Positions 12,232-24,732 of a DNA stretch of 64,000 bases are shown here, one piece after another (position 1 is the stretch's first letter; each line of letters begins with the position of its first letter). The stretch is from Candolleomyces eurysporus. Taxonomy: Eukaryota; Basidiomycota; Agaricomycetes; Agaricales; Psathyrellaceae. Both the position numbers and the translations under genes were made by a program. Where the stretch lies: positions 42,956 through 106,955 of the forward strand of contig JANBPK010000783.1 in the NCBI GenBank assembly GCA_027579435.1. Reading direction: 5' to 3'. The notes under the pieces were generated by a model. It saw only the letters and a list, made by a program, of their open reading frames with translations, was not told the origin of the DNA and did not search any database.

Positions 12232-13889
12232 GATTTCGTGCGTCACATGAAGCGCGTTTTCGATTGTAGATCCACAGTAGACCCCTTATCCACGTACACA
12301 CTGGATCAATAGATTTGTTCTAGTAGATGACATATGCACCGCATACAACGATGCCGTGCTGCGCAGAAATACAGGTACCCAGTGACATTGCTCAAGTCAC
12401 AGCCGAATCAACGCAGCCACCTCTAGCAGGCAACTGGAGAGGATTTCCGCCAGGGGGCGATGCACCGGACACCAGGCTTTCGTAGCGACTGGGTTTCGCC
12501 ATTAGGATACAAGGGAAAAGCGGAAGAATCTATATTGGGGTCTTGTAGCTAACAATGAAAGCCTCCATGTTTGATGGAGAAAGTGTATATTGAAATTGGC
12601 ATGACCTGGATGCAGGAAAATCGCAACGAAATTACGAGATGCCGAGTCATCTGCCTGCACATCCTCGGTGAGCCCGGAGAATGCGTCATCGATGGGAAAT
12701 GGGCGCTGATTGATATATTGATAAGTCGGCCAGATGATCGCAGATCACTACAGGGGTCCCGGCGTCAACGGCCGAATCCGTGCAGGCGGCTGCGCACCAC
12801 CCTGGGCTCTGCGGAATNAAAAAAAGAGGACTGCGCAGNTCAAAAACAAAGCTGCAGTTTGAGCTGTACCGGCCGCCCGGCATATTCAAGAATGGGTTTT
12901 ACACCAATGATAAGCGAAGAAGACGAACCATAAACAGGAGAAGACACAGCACGAGCAGAGAACAAAACGCGGTGAGTTTAGGGTAGAGTCGATGGCGACA
13001 GGATTGCCAGGGACTGGTATGCTAGCAGAGCGGTTCGTTGCCTCATGCGAAGGCAGGGAGGATAAAAATCTCCAGGAGCAAAGCCCCGAGTCAGCGATTG
13101 TGAAAGGAGAGGCTTTTACCCATGGAGAGCTGCAGTCAAAGGCGCTGATCACGACTGTGAGCTTGCTGGCTCACAACTAAGGGCTAGCAAGAGGCGGTTC
13201 ATTTTGCAAAAAAGCGTCTTAGAAATTTCAAGTTTGTATAAAAGCTCTATCAGTAGCCACAGGTCTGGTAGCCTGTAGGATCCGGTCAATTAGACTAGGA
13301 GCAGATATGTAACCGATGCAACAAGAGAACAAAAATAAATAGCCCGCGCTCCAGAAAAAGTCGATACAGAATGAGGAATGGGAACAGGACGAGCAATTCT
13401 ATATTCGCGAAAGAGACGACTTTCGCAACAAAATAATAGAAGAGTGGCTGTCAATCAGTCAATGAAACGAGCTGAAAATGGAAATAATTCTGCATCTATG
13501 TCCAGGCACTTGCGTCAGTCCGAGATAAATCTCAAGGACATGATCTGAATTGGTAATCTGGAGTGCACGGAGCCGACCTTCCTTTCTCTAACACGACTAT
13601 TCCAGAGGCGGAAGAGCTCGTGAGCCTCTAATTTTGCCACTGCGTCTACAGATAGCAGATTCAATCTATGTGTCGATCAGCCTGACTTCTATTCACCCAA
13701 AATTGCTGCTAGTCGTTCCAGCCCATCTGTTTCTCTTATTAAAATAGTATATTTCTAAATGATGCTCACGACTCAGCGTAGTACTTTGTGGACAAACACC
13801 ACGAAGAGGGCAAGCCCTCTCAAAGCACGGTATTTGGGGCGTTCTGAGGTATGTATTGATGGATTGAACGCAAATGTACTTGATCTACC
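12232..13889. other. No recognisable gene
   Basis: A spacer between the first synthase gene and the chimeric fragment. Short open frames occur at 12571–12933 and 12886–13152, but the first is crossed by two N bases beside A runs and neither shows a known motif. Confidence 0.45.
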
Positions 13890-14093
13890 CCGTTGAGACG
13901 TCTGATCCAGATGATATCACCCATATCTAAGAAACTGGCTTTTGTGTTTCTGCTCGATACTGTCGTCACATCCGATCTGTCTCTAACAAACCTCAAGTCG
14001 AGTCGATCTTCAGCTTGTATCCGTTTTCTTGATAGTAAGAATGCTCACACAGGTAAAGAATCATTCGACCTACTAAGATTGAGTGAATAACGC
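13890..14093 (-). pseudogene. Orphan 3' fragment of a DUF6533 gene
   Basis: On the minus strand this matches the 3' end of the DUF6533 gene at 35602–37255. The homologous stretch there is 35620–35820, including the segment encoding the ILASRMILHLRE region and the downstream AGATATG. Upstream exons are absent. At about 14094 the similarity stops abruptly and switches to a piece of the EH-like gene, so this is a breakpoint between two gene fragments. Confidence 0.55.
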
Positions 14094-14385
14094 GTTGAAG
14101 CCTTCTCCTTCTCCAAACGTTCCTGTTCCCTCTTCATCGCCTGCGAAACCGTGCCTCTCCGCAAGCTCTACTTGATCAAATTTGACGTAACGGCCAGCGC
14201 TCACAATACGGCCATAGTCATAGTCAAAGTTAAAAACTGGACTGGGTCTAACCCCGGCAATCTGGGCTTCTGTACTATAGAATTCCAAGCAAACTGAAGC
14301 AAGATGCCAGCTCCAAACACTGGACACTTCAATGATATATGATATATTATCTTCTGCACCTAGTGATATCCTACAATACACACCT
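14094..14385 (-). pseudogene. Internal fragment of the EH-like gene (copy c)
   Basis: The minus strand aligns with the third-exon region of the 41306–44011 gene (its 43050–43190), the part encoding NLIKQSLQASKVAHSMKRAE. Here the corresponding frame is shifted and shortened. The fragment directly abuts the DUF6533 3' fragment. Confidence 0.5.
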
Positions 14386-15499
14386 AAACTGTCGCACGTG
14401 TCTCAGGCCGAAAGATGTGAATCCTNNCAGAGGAGAATTTTTCACTCCATACCAACGAAAACGTCATCACATACACACACAGTGGCTCCGTTCTCTATGT
14501 TTTTGTGCCTCTGATTTGAACTGCATGATGTGAGATCCCTAGTCAGAGACTGTTCCGTGCAGGCAGTTTGGGTGAGTCAAAGAGCCTTCAACATTCGTCT
14601 GCCTTGATGCGCAGTATTGAGAACTGGACGAGTTCCAGTGCCTGCCTAGGCCGATGGTTGTAAACAGACCTGGTCAAGTGACATATGGGGACTTTGCCTC
14701 TCGGATCAGTGGTAGGATAACGAGGCGGGAGATATGCGGCGCGGTTTGAGATGGCCCTCGGGAGTTGGGCAGGGTTGAGGATTGCACAAGAGCCCTAACC
14801 CTCACTGATAGAGGCACAGGGAGCGATATTCTGGCTGCCGTGCTCAATTCTACTACAGCTTCGAATTAACTTGCGCCAACTCTCAAATGTTTCACTGCTT
14901 GTGTCAACTTCCATCGGCCAGGAGTCAGAGGATTTGTCATACAGTTAATGCATGGTGTCAGGAAGTGGGTGTGCCTCTCCTTCCTACTATCCAATGCTCA
15001 TCAACATCGGACTGTGCCTCCCTTGATTTCTCTCGTGAGTGCAATTTGGTTCTAGAAATGAACATCTGTATCTTTCCAGATATAGCGAGGGAAGTCGATC
15101 ACGAGTATTGGTACAGAAAGTAGGACTGTATATCTCTCGACATAGACTGTGTGATAGAGTCGCCTCCATGACAATTTCTCATTATAGTTGAGTAACGTCA
15201 CTTATAGCACACAACGGAAAAAGTCAAAGTTCAAGTCAATTTTAATTATCAGATGAAATATTCATCTACGCTTCGGTTCTACACACATCCACGTCAATCT
15301 AGATGTCGACCTCCTCGATAACAGGTTCGACAAACTCAATCGAGGGGTACGTATGCTCAAGTACCACTTATCCAGCGCCCCGGTCCTGCTCCTTCCCATT
15401 TCTGAAAGTTGTCCGGAGCTGTTTCCAAAACATATTCATGGTCTCCCAGGCCGGATGTATGCATTATCCGGGCGTCGAATAGGGAACGGTGGTGGTCAA
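14386..15499. other. No recognisable gene
   Basis: Contains two N bases at 14426–14427 and short open frames only. No domain or repeat could be named. Confidence 0.4.
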
Positions 15500-16187
15500 G
15501 ACCAACCCCGAGATCCCGCAGGACGTAGAGCAGTGAATTACAGCTTTGGCTCTGCGGGAGGGCAAATCGACGATTGAACCTGACGACTAAGTATTCTCGA
15601 GGATAGCTCTCTGAGGCCTAGCTCAGGTTCAACGCTGTAGCTTCGATTTTGGGTCGAATCATGCCGCATGGTTGCGAAACGCGCAGTTTGCAAGCAGCGC
15701 GTTTGGGCAATTGAAACTCCTCATAGGTTGCCGATGCCACGGTAGCATCCTCCGATCTGAAAGAGTTGTGATTGATTCTCAAAGCCGTCCAAAGCGAGGT
15801 AGTTGCTGGTGGCGAACTTCGTTTGATGTGTGCCGCCGTCTTTCGCACACTCACGTAAGGACGGTGTCGCCATGAAGAAGATGAAAACCTTGATTTCAGG
15901 TAGGAAGCCTGGAACACGGCTGTGGGATATATTTTCCTTTAAGACTAGTTCGAAGTGGCGATAGAGAAGATCACACCGAATAGGGATGCCAACATATCAC
16001 TGATCCGAGAAGTGAAAGAAGGGTCTGTGGAGTTTGCATAGCGATAGTCGAGCTTTGAGCCAGAGAGAATATCATATCTATGAATGACGGGGAGAGACGG
16101 GCTGTTCGTCCAATCCGAGGACGAACAGATACCAAGTTTACAGAGCTGACTGAAGTTCATCGGGCCATCGGGTCATCGCTCATCCGC

Positions 16188-16907
16188 TTATTCCTTCCCC
16201 TTCTCATACACGATCCTCAAGAGCCCGCCCTTTATTGGGACAGCCGTAGGCGCTTCTGAGTTGGAGTGGGATGCCGGCTTAGTAGGCGGAACGGAATTAC
16301 GGGAGAGATGCGACTTGTTCGCCCAATGAGTAACTACGCAGTGGACGTGCTTGGTAACGGCGTCTGATGAATATAAATACCATTGGCGAGCGCAGCGAAT
16401 TTGAATGCTTCCTGCATCCACGGTGAGTATCAACCATTATTACACCTGGGTTCTGGGCATGAAGAAGTAGGAGCCCCATTATCGCTTTCCATGAAGTGCA
16501 CAAATAGTCGCCGGTGAGTTAGACAATCGTTGGGGGGACTTTCCGAAGCTGCCCGGAAGCTCTTTGCTTCATCCTAGACGCCAATTCAAATCACCAGCCT
16601 CGGCGGCACAGAATGAACCAGTGCTGTGGAAGCAGCAATCCATGTTCAATTCTCGGGTAAGCAAAATATTATCCCACGTCATTACGTAGAGTGCTGTGCA
16701 ACGAGTATCCCTCCAGCAAAAATGAACAATTCCGTCTTCTGTGATTTTGGTTCTCTGCATAGTTGGCACATAACTTAGGGATGTTCTAGGGCCATCAGAC
16801 CACCCCCTGTGGCGCCTGATCAACACGAACATTGAGATGAACGTCAAGCCCGCACCAGCGATTAAGGTCGACATTGCCTGGGAGAGATCTTCCGTTGGTG
16901 GTGACAT
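16188..16907 (-). pseudogene. Decayed membrane-protein gene, unit B copy
   Basis: Minus-strand pieces in changing frames resemble parts of DUF6533/DUF6534-like proteins. One is LTSWKAI-like text followed by SNSLRSPMVFIFIRR around 16370–16500, and a C-terminal KGGLLRIVYEKGKE ends at 16188. No single set of GT–AG joins that I tried restores a continuous frame, so I call it a pseudogene. The unit A copy is more decayed. It lies downstream of the intact DUF6533 gene on the same strand. Confidence 0.35.
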
Positions 16908-17092
16908 GTGCCAAACACATCGTTATGGCACCGTAAGAGAAAAGCCCAGTCTTCTAAATCCCATTTCTTCTGAGATAAACAGCACCTAAATATAGTACAA
17001 TGAGGCGAGAGAAAGATTGAGACAAACTTGAACACACAGGAAACCGACGCCCAAGCTCGCCAAGTGGCACGTCCAGGAACTGCGACGAAGTC

Positions 17093-18692
17093 TCATCTTT
17101 TGGAAGACATGTCCTGCAGGTCAAAGAATGAGGTATTCTGTCTACTAGTGGATGGCCTTCGTCCTTGGAATGACATAGGCCTGTTCGCAAACAGCGCGTA
17201 GCCTGTCGTATACCGCTCGTCAAAGCTGTGCCCGTGCTCTTGAATGTACGACTCTTGTCGTAGGTGGAGAATCATTCGACTCGCGAGCAGCGAATGAATG
17301 ACACGCTGGGGTCTGAGGAGATGTCATCAATCAATTTCGAACCAGGGTAGCATGGTCAACTCACATCGCGAACAAGGTCCTATTAGAAGGCTGTCATCGA
17401 GGCTTTGTCAGCGACTGTGAACTCGAAAGGAATCAGAAGCACACACGGGAAGAGATGCGAGCATTGCAATGTTGACCAAAGACGACGCTATGTACGGTGT
17501 AAGTCCCATCACTGTGTAAAAACATGGAACTCACCGGCGAGGAACAGGAAGAAAATAAATCCATCTCTGTAAAAAATCTTCACAAGCGAGCTCCGTGCAT
17601 GCCGATGCCTCATGAAACCAATATAGAGCATCACGAGCGTGATCACTAGTCGCTTAGTTGAGCGAAGTCCGCGCATCAAAGGCTATCTGATTCGCTCACA
17701 GGTTTCGTTGGCCAGAAGTAAAGCGAAGGAAATAGTTGCATATAGGGTGTTTGCGGCCACTGCTAGACAGGCCACGTGTCGGGGGACAGGTGAAGGTACC
17801 CCTGGAGAGCATTTTAGAGTGAGATTTCAGTCATAGCGCAGTCGTCACTCACATCGGAATGAGGCCAGGAAAGGTCCGAGGAGGGCGAAAATGGTGGCTT
17901 GTACGACGAAGAACTGTACTATGAGCCACCAGCGGAAGAAGGCACTTTGTCTTGATAAGGCGTAAAGGCGAATGAAAATGACAGCTATGCCAAGGAGAGG
18001 TAAGTTTGATTATAATAGATGAGCCGCACTGGGTAACCTGCGTGCCTTCTGACATCCCGAGTGACAGAATAAGCCCCACTAGTTTAGGTCGAGTGTAAGA
18101 AAACAGCGCTAATAATGTCAAGTACACGAACCTGAGCTAGCAAAGTACGAGATCCGACACATCTACGAAGGCAGCAGTTTTCAAGTCAGACATCGTGAGC
18201 TAAGTCAGAGTGAAGCTTTGGGGCACACCTCAATGTCGGGAACTTCGATGTCTTGACGCTGTGTTAATGGAGTATCCAACATCTTGATCATGAGAAGACT
18301 CACATATGTAGCTGAATATGATGTCAATTGGGAAATACCGACTGAAGAGGTAGAGAAATTTGACGAGGTTCCATCGAGCTGGCCAGATAACCTCCACTTC
18401 AAAAGGTAGGGTATGTAGCCAATCTGCGATCTACCGGACATCGTGTTAAGCGAACAAGACACACTCTCCTCCAACAGTTGCTCAGAACCTACCCATGTAG
18501 TGACTACGATATCTTGTGAAAGGCAAGGCTGATTCAGAAAGGTTTCCTCCGCAAATATTTCAGCGCATGCTCACTGTGAATGTGCTGAGTGGGGACAAAA
18601 TGAGTGAGCATGTAAGAAGCAGCCGCGCAGCAACGACGTACTCTAGATATGATCTTGTTTCTGGTTGAGCTGATGAAAACCCCAACATCCAT
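17093..18692 (-). CDS. DUF6533-type multi-pass membrane protein, copy B
   Basis: Model from ATG at 18692 (MDVGVFISSTRNKI) to the stop at 17093, split by several short introns. The family signature is encoded around 18320–18420 (EVIWPARWNLVKFLYLFSRY in the proper frame). A helix YLTLLALFSYTRPKLVGLIL lies near 18050–18125. The last exon has SRMILHLRQESYIQEHGHSF. An exon that seems to carry stops in all frames can be read through by starting at the acceptor GATGACAG near 17390, giving PSNRTLFA, as in copies A and C. Function is unknown. It is the closest paralogue of 7069–8678. Confidence 0.65.
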
Positions 18693-19081
18693 GGTCTCTG
18701 AGCCCAGTGAGATCGTACGGGGACGAGTCCCCTCTGAAATGGCAGAGAGCACAGGTAAAGAATCAGTAGCAACCAAGCATTCCGTCACAAATGATAGCTC
18801 CCCGCCCATTAAGTACGCCTTAGTACTTTGTCCCACCAATAGCAGTTTTCGAATCCCCACAACGTAAATTTTACTGGTGTCCGTATTGATCATCATAAGC
18901 ATTCTGACGTGATGGCAACGCGGAGTCGAGCAGAACGGGGTTCGTGGGTGATGGAGGGAAGGTGGGGTTTGGCCCTCCGAAGTAGATGCCTGATGTGATT
19001 AGTAAACTTTGCCACAATCCTCACCTTCTCGTTGGTGAATCCAAGAGGTTGTTATCTGATGGTTTTTTGCTATGTAGGGAA

Positions 19082-19162
19082 GAGGAGGGTGATGCAAACC
19101 AGGCTACGCTCTGAGACGACGGAGGAGGGTGATGCCAACCAGGCTACGCTCTGAGACGACGG
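19082..19162 (+). repeat. Two-copy tandem repeat, 40-bp unit
   Basis: GAGGAGGGTGATGC... followed by AACCAGGCTACGCTCTGAGA is present twice in a row with one substitution. It sits at the spot where unit A carries about 0.85 kb of extra DNA. It may mark a replication-slippage or deletion scar. Confidence 0.8.
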
Positions 19163-19799
19163 GGATTGCCATTCTGTCTCATGAAACAAACACAATTTCT
19201 CATCTGGACCCTGCGTCATTCTACTCGGGTATCTCGTAGGCAAATCCCCGTCCCTCGATGTCCATCAATAATTCCATTCGTGGTCATTTTTCCACGGTGA
19301 CCTCAAGCTCGAACACACGATCAATTCAATGGAAGCAATGTAGCACAAAAGACCCGAGCTCCGGACGTCGAAGTCAAAATTCCAGAAGCGGTGAGGAACG
19401 TTATCTCAAAATTTATTCATCTCAAGAACATCATCATCATCCTCTCACCAAGTCAGGAAACCAGCTGAGGCCCTGCCGCGTTGAAAGAATCCAGGTTACC
19501 AATTTCTCTTCATTCAACGTACATACTGCTTCGACTGATACGGAAAAGGGGTGAAAGTGCTGCGAGAGCATCAAAGTTGAACATTCTGAAGTATAGCTAC
19601 GTTACGGGCTACCCATCACATGTTGTACAAATGTCGAAGAAGGGCAATGGGGGTCCTATCGTCGTCCAAGAGCACCGGGTTTCAGGGTTAGATCGATAGT
19701 AACGGCGCAAGAATGTGAAAAAGTCGACGAATGTCCGGGTACTTAAGCTCACTGCAGTTGTCTAGCACCCCAGTTGACAGCCACTCTTCTCTGCTAAAC

Positions 19800-21227
19800 A
19801 TGTCCCCTCGCTCTGCTCTCGAAACTTCCATGATCGCTAGCCTGGAGGCCCGCAAGCGTCTCCGTGTCCCTCGATGGGACGCTGACGTCGCGGCCCCAGA
19901 TCATGCGGGCGATTTCTTCTCGAACGATTATCTTTCCATAGGAAAGCTCCCCCACATCCGCAAGGATTTTCTCAATACCCTCTGCCAGACGCCATCTCTG
20001 TTTGGATCCACAGGCTCAAGAGCGATATCCGGAAGTACTCCTCACCACATCGAGCTGGAGGAGTACTTCAAGGAGCAGTTCGAAGGAGAGAAAGCAATGA
20101 TTTTCAATAGCGGCTATTTGTGCAACCTTACATTCTTCGGGTACGCACCACAGGTGGGAGACGTTATTCTCTACGACGAGTTCGTCCACGCTTCCATTCA
20201 CGACGGGCTCCGAATCAGTCGCGCCAAAGATCATACCTTTGCTTTCTCCCACAACTCGGCAAGTGACTTCGAATCGAAGCTCAAGTGGATCCTGAAGGAC
20301 TACCCCGCGATCACAAGTGGGGTTTCAACCCTTTTCATCGTGATCGAGTCGGTGTACTCGATGGAGGGTGACTTCTGTCCGATGGAAGAGCTTATAGCCT
20401 TAGTCGAGAAATACGTGCCATCTAGATCGGCCCACATAGTTGTCGATGAGGCCCACTCGCTTGGTCTCTACGGACCAGCTGGGAAAGGTCTTCTCCGCGA
20501 GTGGGGGCTAGAGAAGCGCGTCCACTCGGTCATCTTTCCGTTCACAAAAGCAGTGAACTTCATTGGTTGTAAGTAATCGCTTTTGAGTGTTATAATACTG
20601 GGATCAGGAGAACTGACTTGATCTCTACAGGTGTATTAACGACTACACCTACTATATACCAATACCTCTCGAACTATGGAAGATCCTGGCTTTTCACAAC
20701 CTCCCTTCCTCACGTGGACCTTGCTGGCATCAAGTTTTGCTTCGAAGTGATTCAAACCCAGGAAGCTGATCAGGTATGTCGGTGCCCTCAGTGGATCAGA
20801 CTATTAGCTGAGTTTATTTAAACAGCTTCGAAAAAAGGTTGCGAACTTATCCCATTTGTTCGTCAAATTGTTCCTGGAGTCAACTTATGACATTCCCAAG
20901 GAGATCCTTTCGATTCTCAACCAAGAGTCCAAGGACTTACACGGCCGTGGCCTCGTGGCGCCAGTATTTCCTATCNATACCCCTCAGCCTATCGCCCTGC
21001 AGCACCATCTCAACAAGCTTGGGTATGCCGCGCGTGGTCTCACTCATCCAGGTGTCCCAAAGGGCACTGAACGAATTCGAGTTGTCATTCATGGCGGAAA
21101 TACGGAAGCCCAAGTTCGCCAGTTTGTGAAGAGTTTGCGCTCGTGGGGATTGAGTCAAGTTTCCCTCACTACCACTAGCCAATCAAGCGTAGTGATGAGA
21201 GGTCTGGGAATCTTACACAAGCTGTAG
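19800..21227 (+). CDS. Alpha-oxoamine synthase family enzyme, copy 2
   Basis: Exons 19800–20568, 20631–20773 and 20826–21227 encode 437 residues. Exon lengths are identical to copy 1 (769, 143 and 402 nt), introns are in the same positions and phases, and the first intron has the same length. Motifs are GSTGSRAISGS, HASIHDG, ESVYSMEGD, VDEAH and the PLP lysine in FTKAVNF, then RSWLFTTSLP and HPGVPKGTERIR. An ATG at 19731 is also in frame, but the ATG at 19800 matches the copy 1 start (MS-RSALE-SM). One N at 20976 makes one residue uncertain. Differences near the active site (TKAVNFIGC here, TKGVNFTGC in copy 1) could alter acyl or amino-acid preference. No inactivating change is seen. Confidence 0.85.
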
Positions 21228-21994
21228 AGCATTGTATACGTACCTTATACGCACGCTCAGTTGTAGATCCACACTAGATCTCCCCTTATTTTTTACGCCC
21301 CATGATCCTTGATTCATCGATCTTTTTGAATGGATGAAGCATGTTCTTCACATAAAGACATTGTGCTTCGCAACGGGAGACGTCCCCAGTTTACAGCAAG
21401 CGGACTTGGCAGAAATCGCTGTATGATCCTGTTTAGTTGTGCAGCTGTACAAACAATGCTATACCCGATTCAGCTAGCTTGCGTTTGATTCTCGACCGCT
21501 AACCAGCAGGCANGTCCATTCTCAACCAGTGACAACCACCAACCAGCAGTGCGCTCATTCTCAGCCACCAACAGCTCAGTATCGTCGCCGGGTCCAAGTA
21601 ACCTGCTTTTCCCATGGAATTTGCATGGAGCTAGGGACGGGATAGATTCTTCAGTAGATGCAAAGTGCGTGTTCAACATTAATTTTTTGGAAATATGGCG
21701 ACGATTTCCATGCTTGAAGTTTCAGGAAATGAGAAATTGGTAATGCTGTTGTACATCTTAGCCTGTGGTATGTATTCAATGACACACTGGCACACGGTTG
21801 ACTTTCAACCAGAGCTTGTCGAGATAGAATGAAATGCAGCCTGCCGAATCGGGCATATTAGTACTGTTTGTACATCTCCACAACTAAACAAGATCATACA
21901 GTGTGGGTCTATCGTTCGGTTGCTTGCTTGAAGCAATCAGCACTGCATACTAGTGGACGTCATCACATCAATGAACTCTTGGGAGGACTCATAG
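21228..21994. other. No recognisable gene
   Basis: The 3' spacer between the second synthase gene and the convergent peroxygenase gene. Only short frames are present, with an N at 21513. Confidence 0.5.
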
Positions 21995-23362
21995 CTACAG
22001 TCTACCGTACGGAAAAGCCTCTTCACATGACTTTTCGAAAATTCCGTAGAAATAATGCAAGTTGATGATCAAATTCCTTCGCAAAACCCCCTTCGGATTC
22101 GGGTACAGGGCTACAACTTTCTCAACGAAGTGGTTGTACAGACCACACTCGCCAAGCTCCGAAGGCGTAGGTTCACCCACGACGTAATTATTGATCTTTC
22201 CATCGAGGTTTCGACCTGGCCTGACAGGGTGAGCAGCCATAATCTCNTCGAATCCGTCATTGCCCGCTGGTAAGGAAGCACGATGGAAGTCGGGTGGGAA
22301 CCTGCTATCTCTGAAGAAGGATAGGGCAGTAGCCATGTCGAGTTTCCGCCCGCCCAGGACCGTGGTATTGTCCCTTCCATCCACGAGGAGATTGAGTGTG
22401 AGTACGGATTCAGCGTACGCTGTGAAGTAGCGCGGGAAGACAAAAGAGAAATTTGGATTTGTGCCGATGGATTGTTGGATCAGGTGGTACCGGTACTCCG
22501 CTGCGACCGTGAGGTTATAATATCCGTCTCCGTAACGGTTGCTGAAGTCGACCATCTGCATGCCTTTGAGTGCAACGCTCATACTTCCGGCAGAGACTCA
22601 CGTACCTGATCAAACAGTGTTTGATTGAAGCTCGGAATGTCTCCAAAAAATGCGTCTGCTCTGGTCATAGACGCATCACCTATGGGTTGTCACTTCGTCG
22701 GCTGTCTTAGAGTGTTATGGCTAGCCAACTTACCTTCGAACACGTCATGGGTATTCAGTCCCCCAACGATGGCTGGCTTAGGAGGATCAGGTCCGGTTTT
22801 CTTCGTCTTCTTTCCGATACTGAGGAGGTTCGTGACCAAGTTTCCGTCGACTAGCATAGCTGCGTACGCAGCAGTCACGGCAGCATCATGCTGCATATTG
22901 AAACCTGTGAACAAACGAGCGGTGCAGCAAGTCAGACAAGTACAGAACTCTCTGTGGCTGGCGCCACTCACCTTCCTGAGCTGCGGTAATGATCTGAGCG
23001 GGAGTTACCACTCCATCGCGAGGCAAGTACTATCAGAAGAGCATGAGTGACGAAATTCTGAATCCGAGTATACGGGGGCCTACGCCATGTGAAGCAAGGG
23101 TGTTTAAACCGGGACAGGGTCCTCGTATATCCCCCTCCCTCAATGGCTTCCACGGATGAGCTTCGTCGTGAACAAGCTTTGTTCCGTTGTACGCCATCGG
23201 GGCGGGAGGGCTCGGTGGATACACGGCTTCCGTAGATAGTCTCTCCACGACGGCGTCCTGGTCATGCTCAGAGAGACCTCCAAGAGAGTAGTAGAACGGA
23301 GATGCAGAGCATAGGTGAGTCATTGAGACAAGTAGGAAAGGGAGAGATTGCGCTAAAAACAT
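21995..23362 (-). CDS. Unspecific peroxygenase (heme-thiolate, long type), secreted
   Basis: Five exons on the minus strand (23084–23362, 22972–23029, 22734–22904, 22606–22679, 21995–22555) join in frame to 380 residues. The N-terminus is hydrophobic and secretory (MFLAQSLPFLLVSM). The proximal heme ligand motif PCPG has Cys at about 83. E-G-D, which binds Mg near the heme, is at ~169–171 with Ser at 173 (FEGDASM). The acid-base pair is Arg ~236 and Glu ~243 in PRYFTAYAE. These are the catalytic residues of long-type (AaeUPO-like) peroxygenases, which use H2O2 to insert oxygen into C–H bonds or aromatic rings outside the cell. Two late cysteines (GECG and KSCEEAF) could form the usual C-terminal disulfide. 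One N at about 22247 affects a single residue. Intron 4 is only 50 nt. Confidence 0.93.
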
Positions 23363-23446
23363 GATTGGCCTAGTTTCAGCTTATTGAAGGTGCTCGACGA
23401 AGGTTTCTCTCGGGATTTTGAGATTGTGTTTGCCCTGCCATTGCAC

Positions 23447-23454
23447 TTTTATAT
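23447..23454 (-). promoter_or_regulatory. TATA box of the peroxygenase gene
   Basis: CATATAAAAG on the minus strand, about 85–90 nt upstream of the ATG, fits a fungal core promoter for a regulated secreted enzyme. Confidence 0.5.
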
Positions 23455-24732
23455 GTACAACCACCGTAGCTACTGTAGTTCTACACTTCATTAATTAAAG
23501 CTTCGATGCTGCGACGGAGGGGCCCCGAGGTACGTTCGCCTTGTTCAATTACTAATAGAGATTTGACATGAGTCTCACTCCCCGTGGAGCATTTGGATTG
23601 CTTTCAGGCCAAGAGGGGAAGGCACTGAGGGGAAGGCACTGCTGACGGCTGAGCGTTGAGTGTTCAGCAAAACGTCAACAATGACATTATGAGGGAAAGA
23701 CTCCGATGTTCTCTTGCTGGTGAGGCGAGAGACTGAGAGTATTTGGCTTGACGGGCCTCGGATCCCATTCCCGTCGCTCATTCACTTGACTGCGTATCAA
23801 AACTCTATATCTAGGGTCTATAACGGTAACCCAGTAAGGTTGCTGCAATAGCCAACGGGAACAAGGTCAAAATTACCCGACCCGACTTGGGACCGCAGGG
23901 TTCTTGCTGCGCATGTGTGATGTCATGGTGATGTCCCAAACCTTGATCTTTACCTGCGACGCGGGTAAAAATCATTTGAAACGTAGCGGTAAGCAGCCTG
24001 GCATGAGCGTCGCTTCATGTCTTCAGCTAAATGACCAGAGTTTAGTCCAGAACTTTCCACACTCGTTGTAGAAGCTCCTGGTCGTTGAATATCATATTAA
24101 GTGGGCATTCATTGCAACTATGTATGACTTAAACCGACGAAAAAATAACAAGGCCTGCCTCGCTTCGATATTGACAAGGATCTAGGTCTACGGCCTCAGA
24201 TAGATCCCTGCAACGTCACGTCGCCACCAACTTGGCGAAATCCATCAAGTAGATCCTCATTGTTCCGAGCAGTTTCGGGGCGAAGATACTTGTAGAGAGA
24301 ACAGAGCTGGCGGGGTAGAAGTTGCAAGCGGCCGTCCTGATTGAAATCTGGTGCCATTGATAAATGATATGTTATGACGAGAACCACAAGTACAAAGGGC
24401 TAAAATAATCAAAGACGGGTGGGGGATATGATTGTGAACCCCTTATGAATATACCGGTCACGATAGCAATACCAACAATTTTATACCGAGTTCAGGCGAT
24501 TTTCATCAAACTGAAAGTTCAAAGAAATCGCGAAAGATACAAGAGCTCNAAAAAAAACGAACCGAACGAGTTAAAAAGCCTGAGGGAAAGGTATTTGTGA
24601 GTGCAAGTAGTCTATTATCACTGCCAACACGGCTCAAACTAATCGAGCACCAAATAACAATAAATCATATCGCTGTTAAATTTCCTCCGGGACTCTGTAC
24701 GATGCGGGAAACTGTACTTTGAACTAAGAGAA
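23455..24732. other. No recognisable gene
   Basis: Intergenic. A short imperfect direct repeat (AGGGGAAGGCACTG twice) is at 23612–23640. An N lies beside an A run at 24549. No coding motif was seen. Confidence 0.45.

Larger units (their letters stand above)
15500..21227. repeat. Segmental duplication, unit B
   Basis: The partner of unit A (3900–12231), with the same gene order and strands but shorter, because two segments of about 1.0 and 0.85 kb present in A are missing. Coding exons of the DUF6533 and oxoamine synthase genes are well conserved, while spacers are diverged. That is the expected pattern if both protein genes have stayed under selection since the duplication. Confidence 0.75.
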
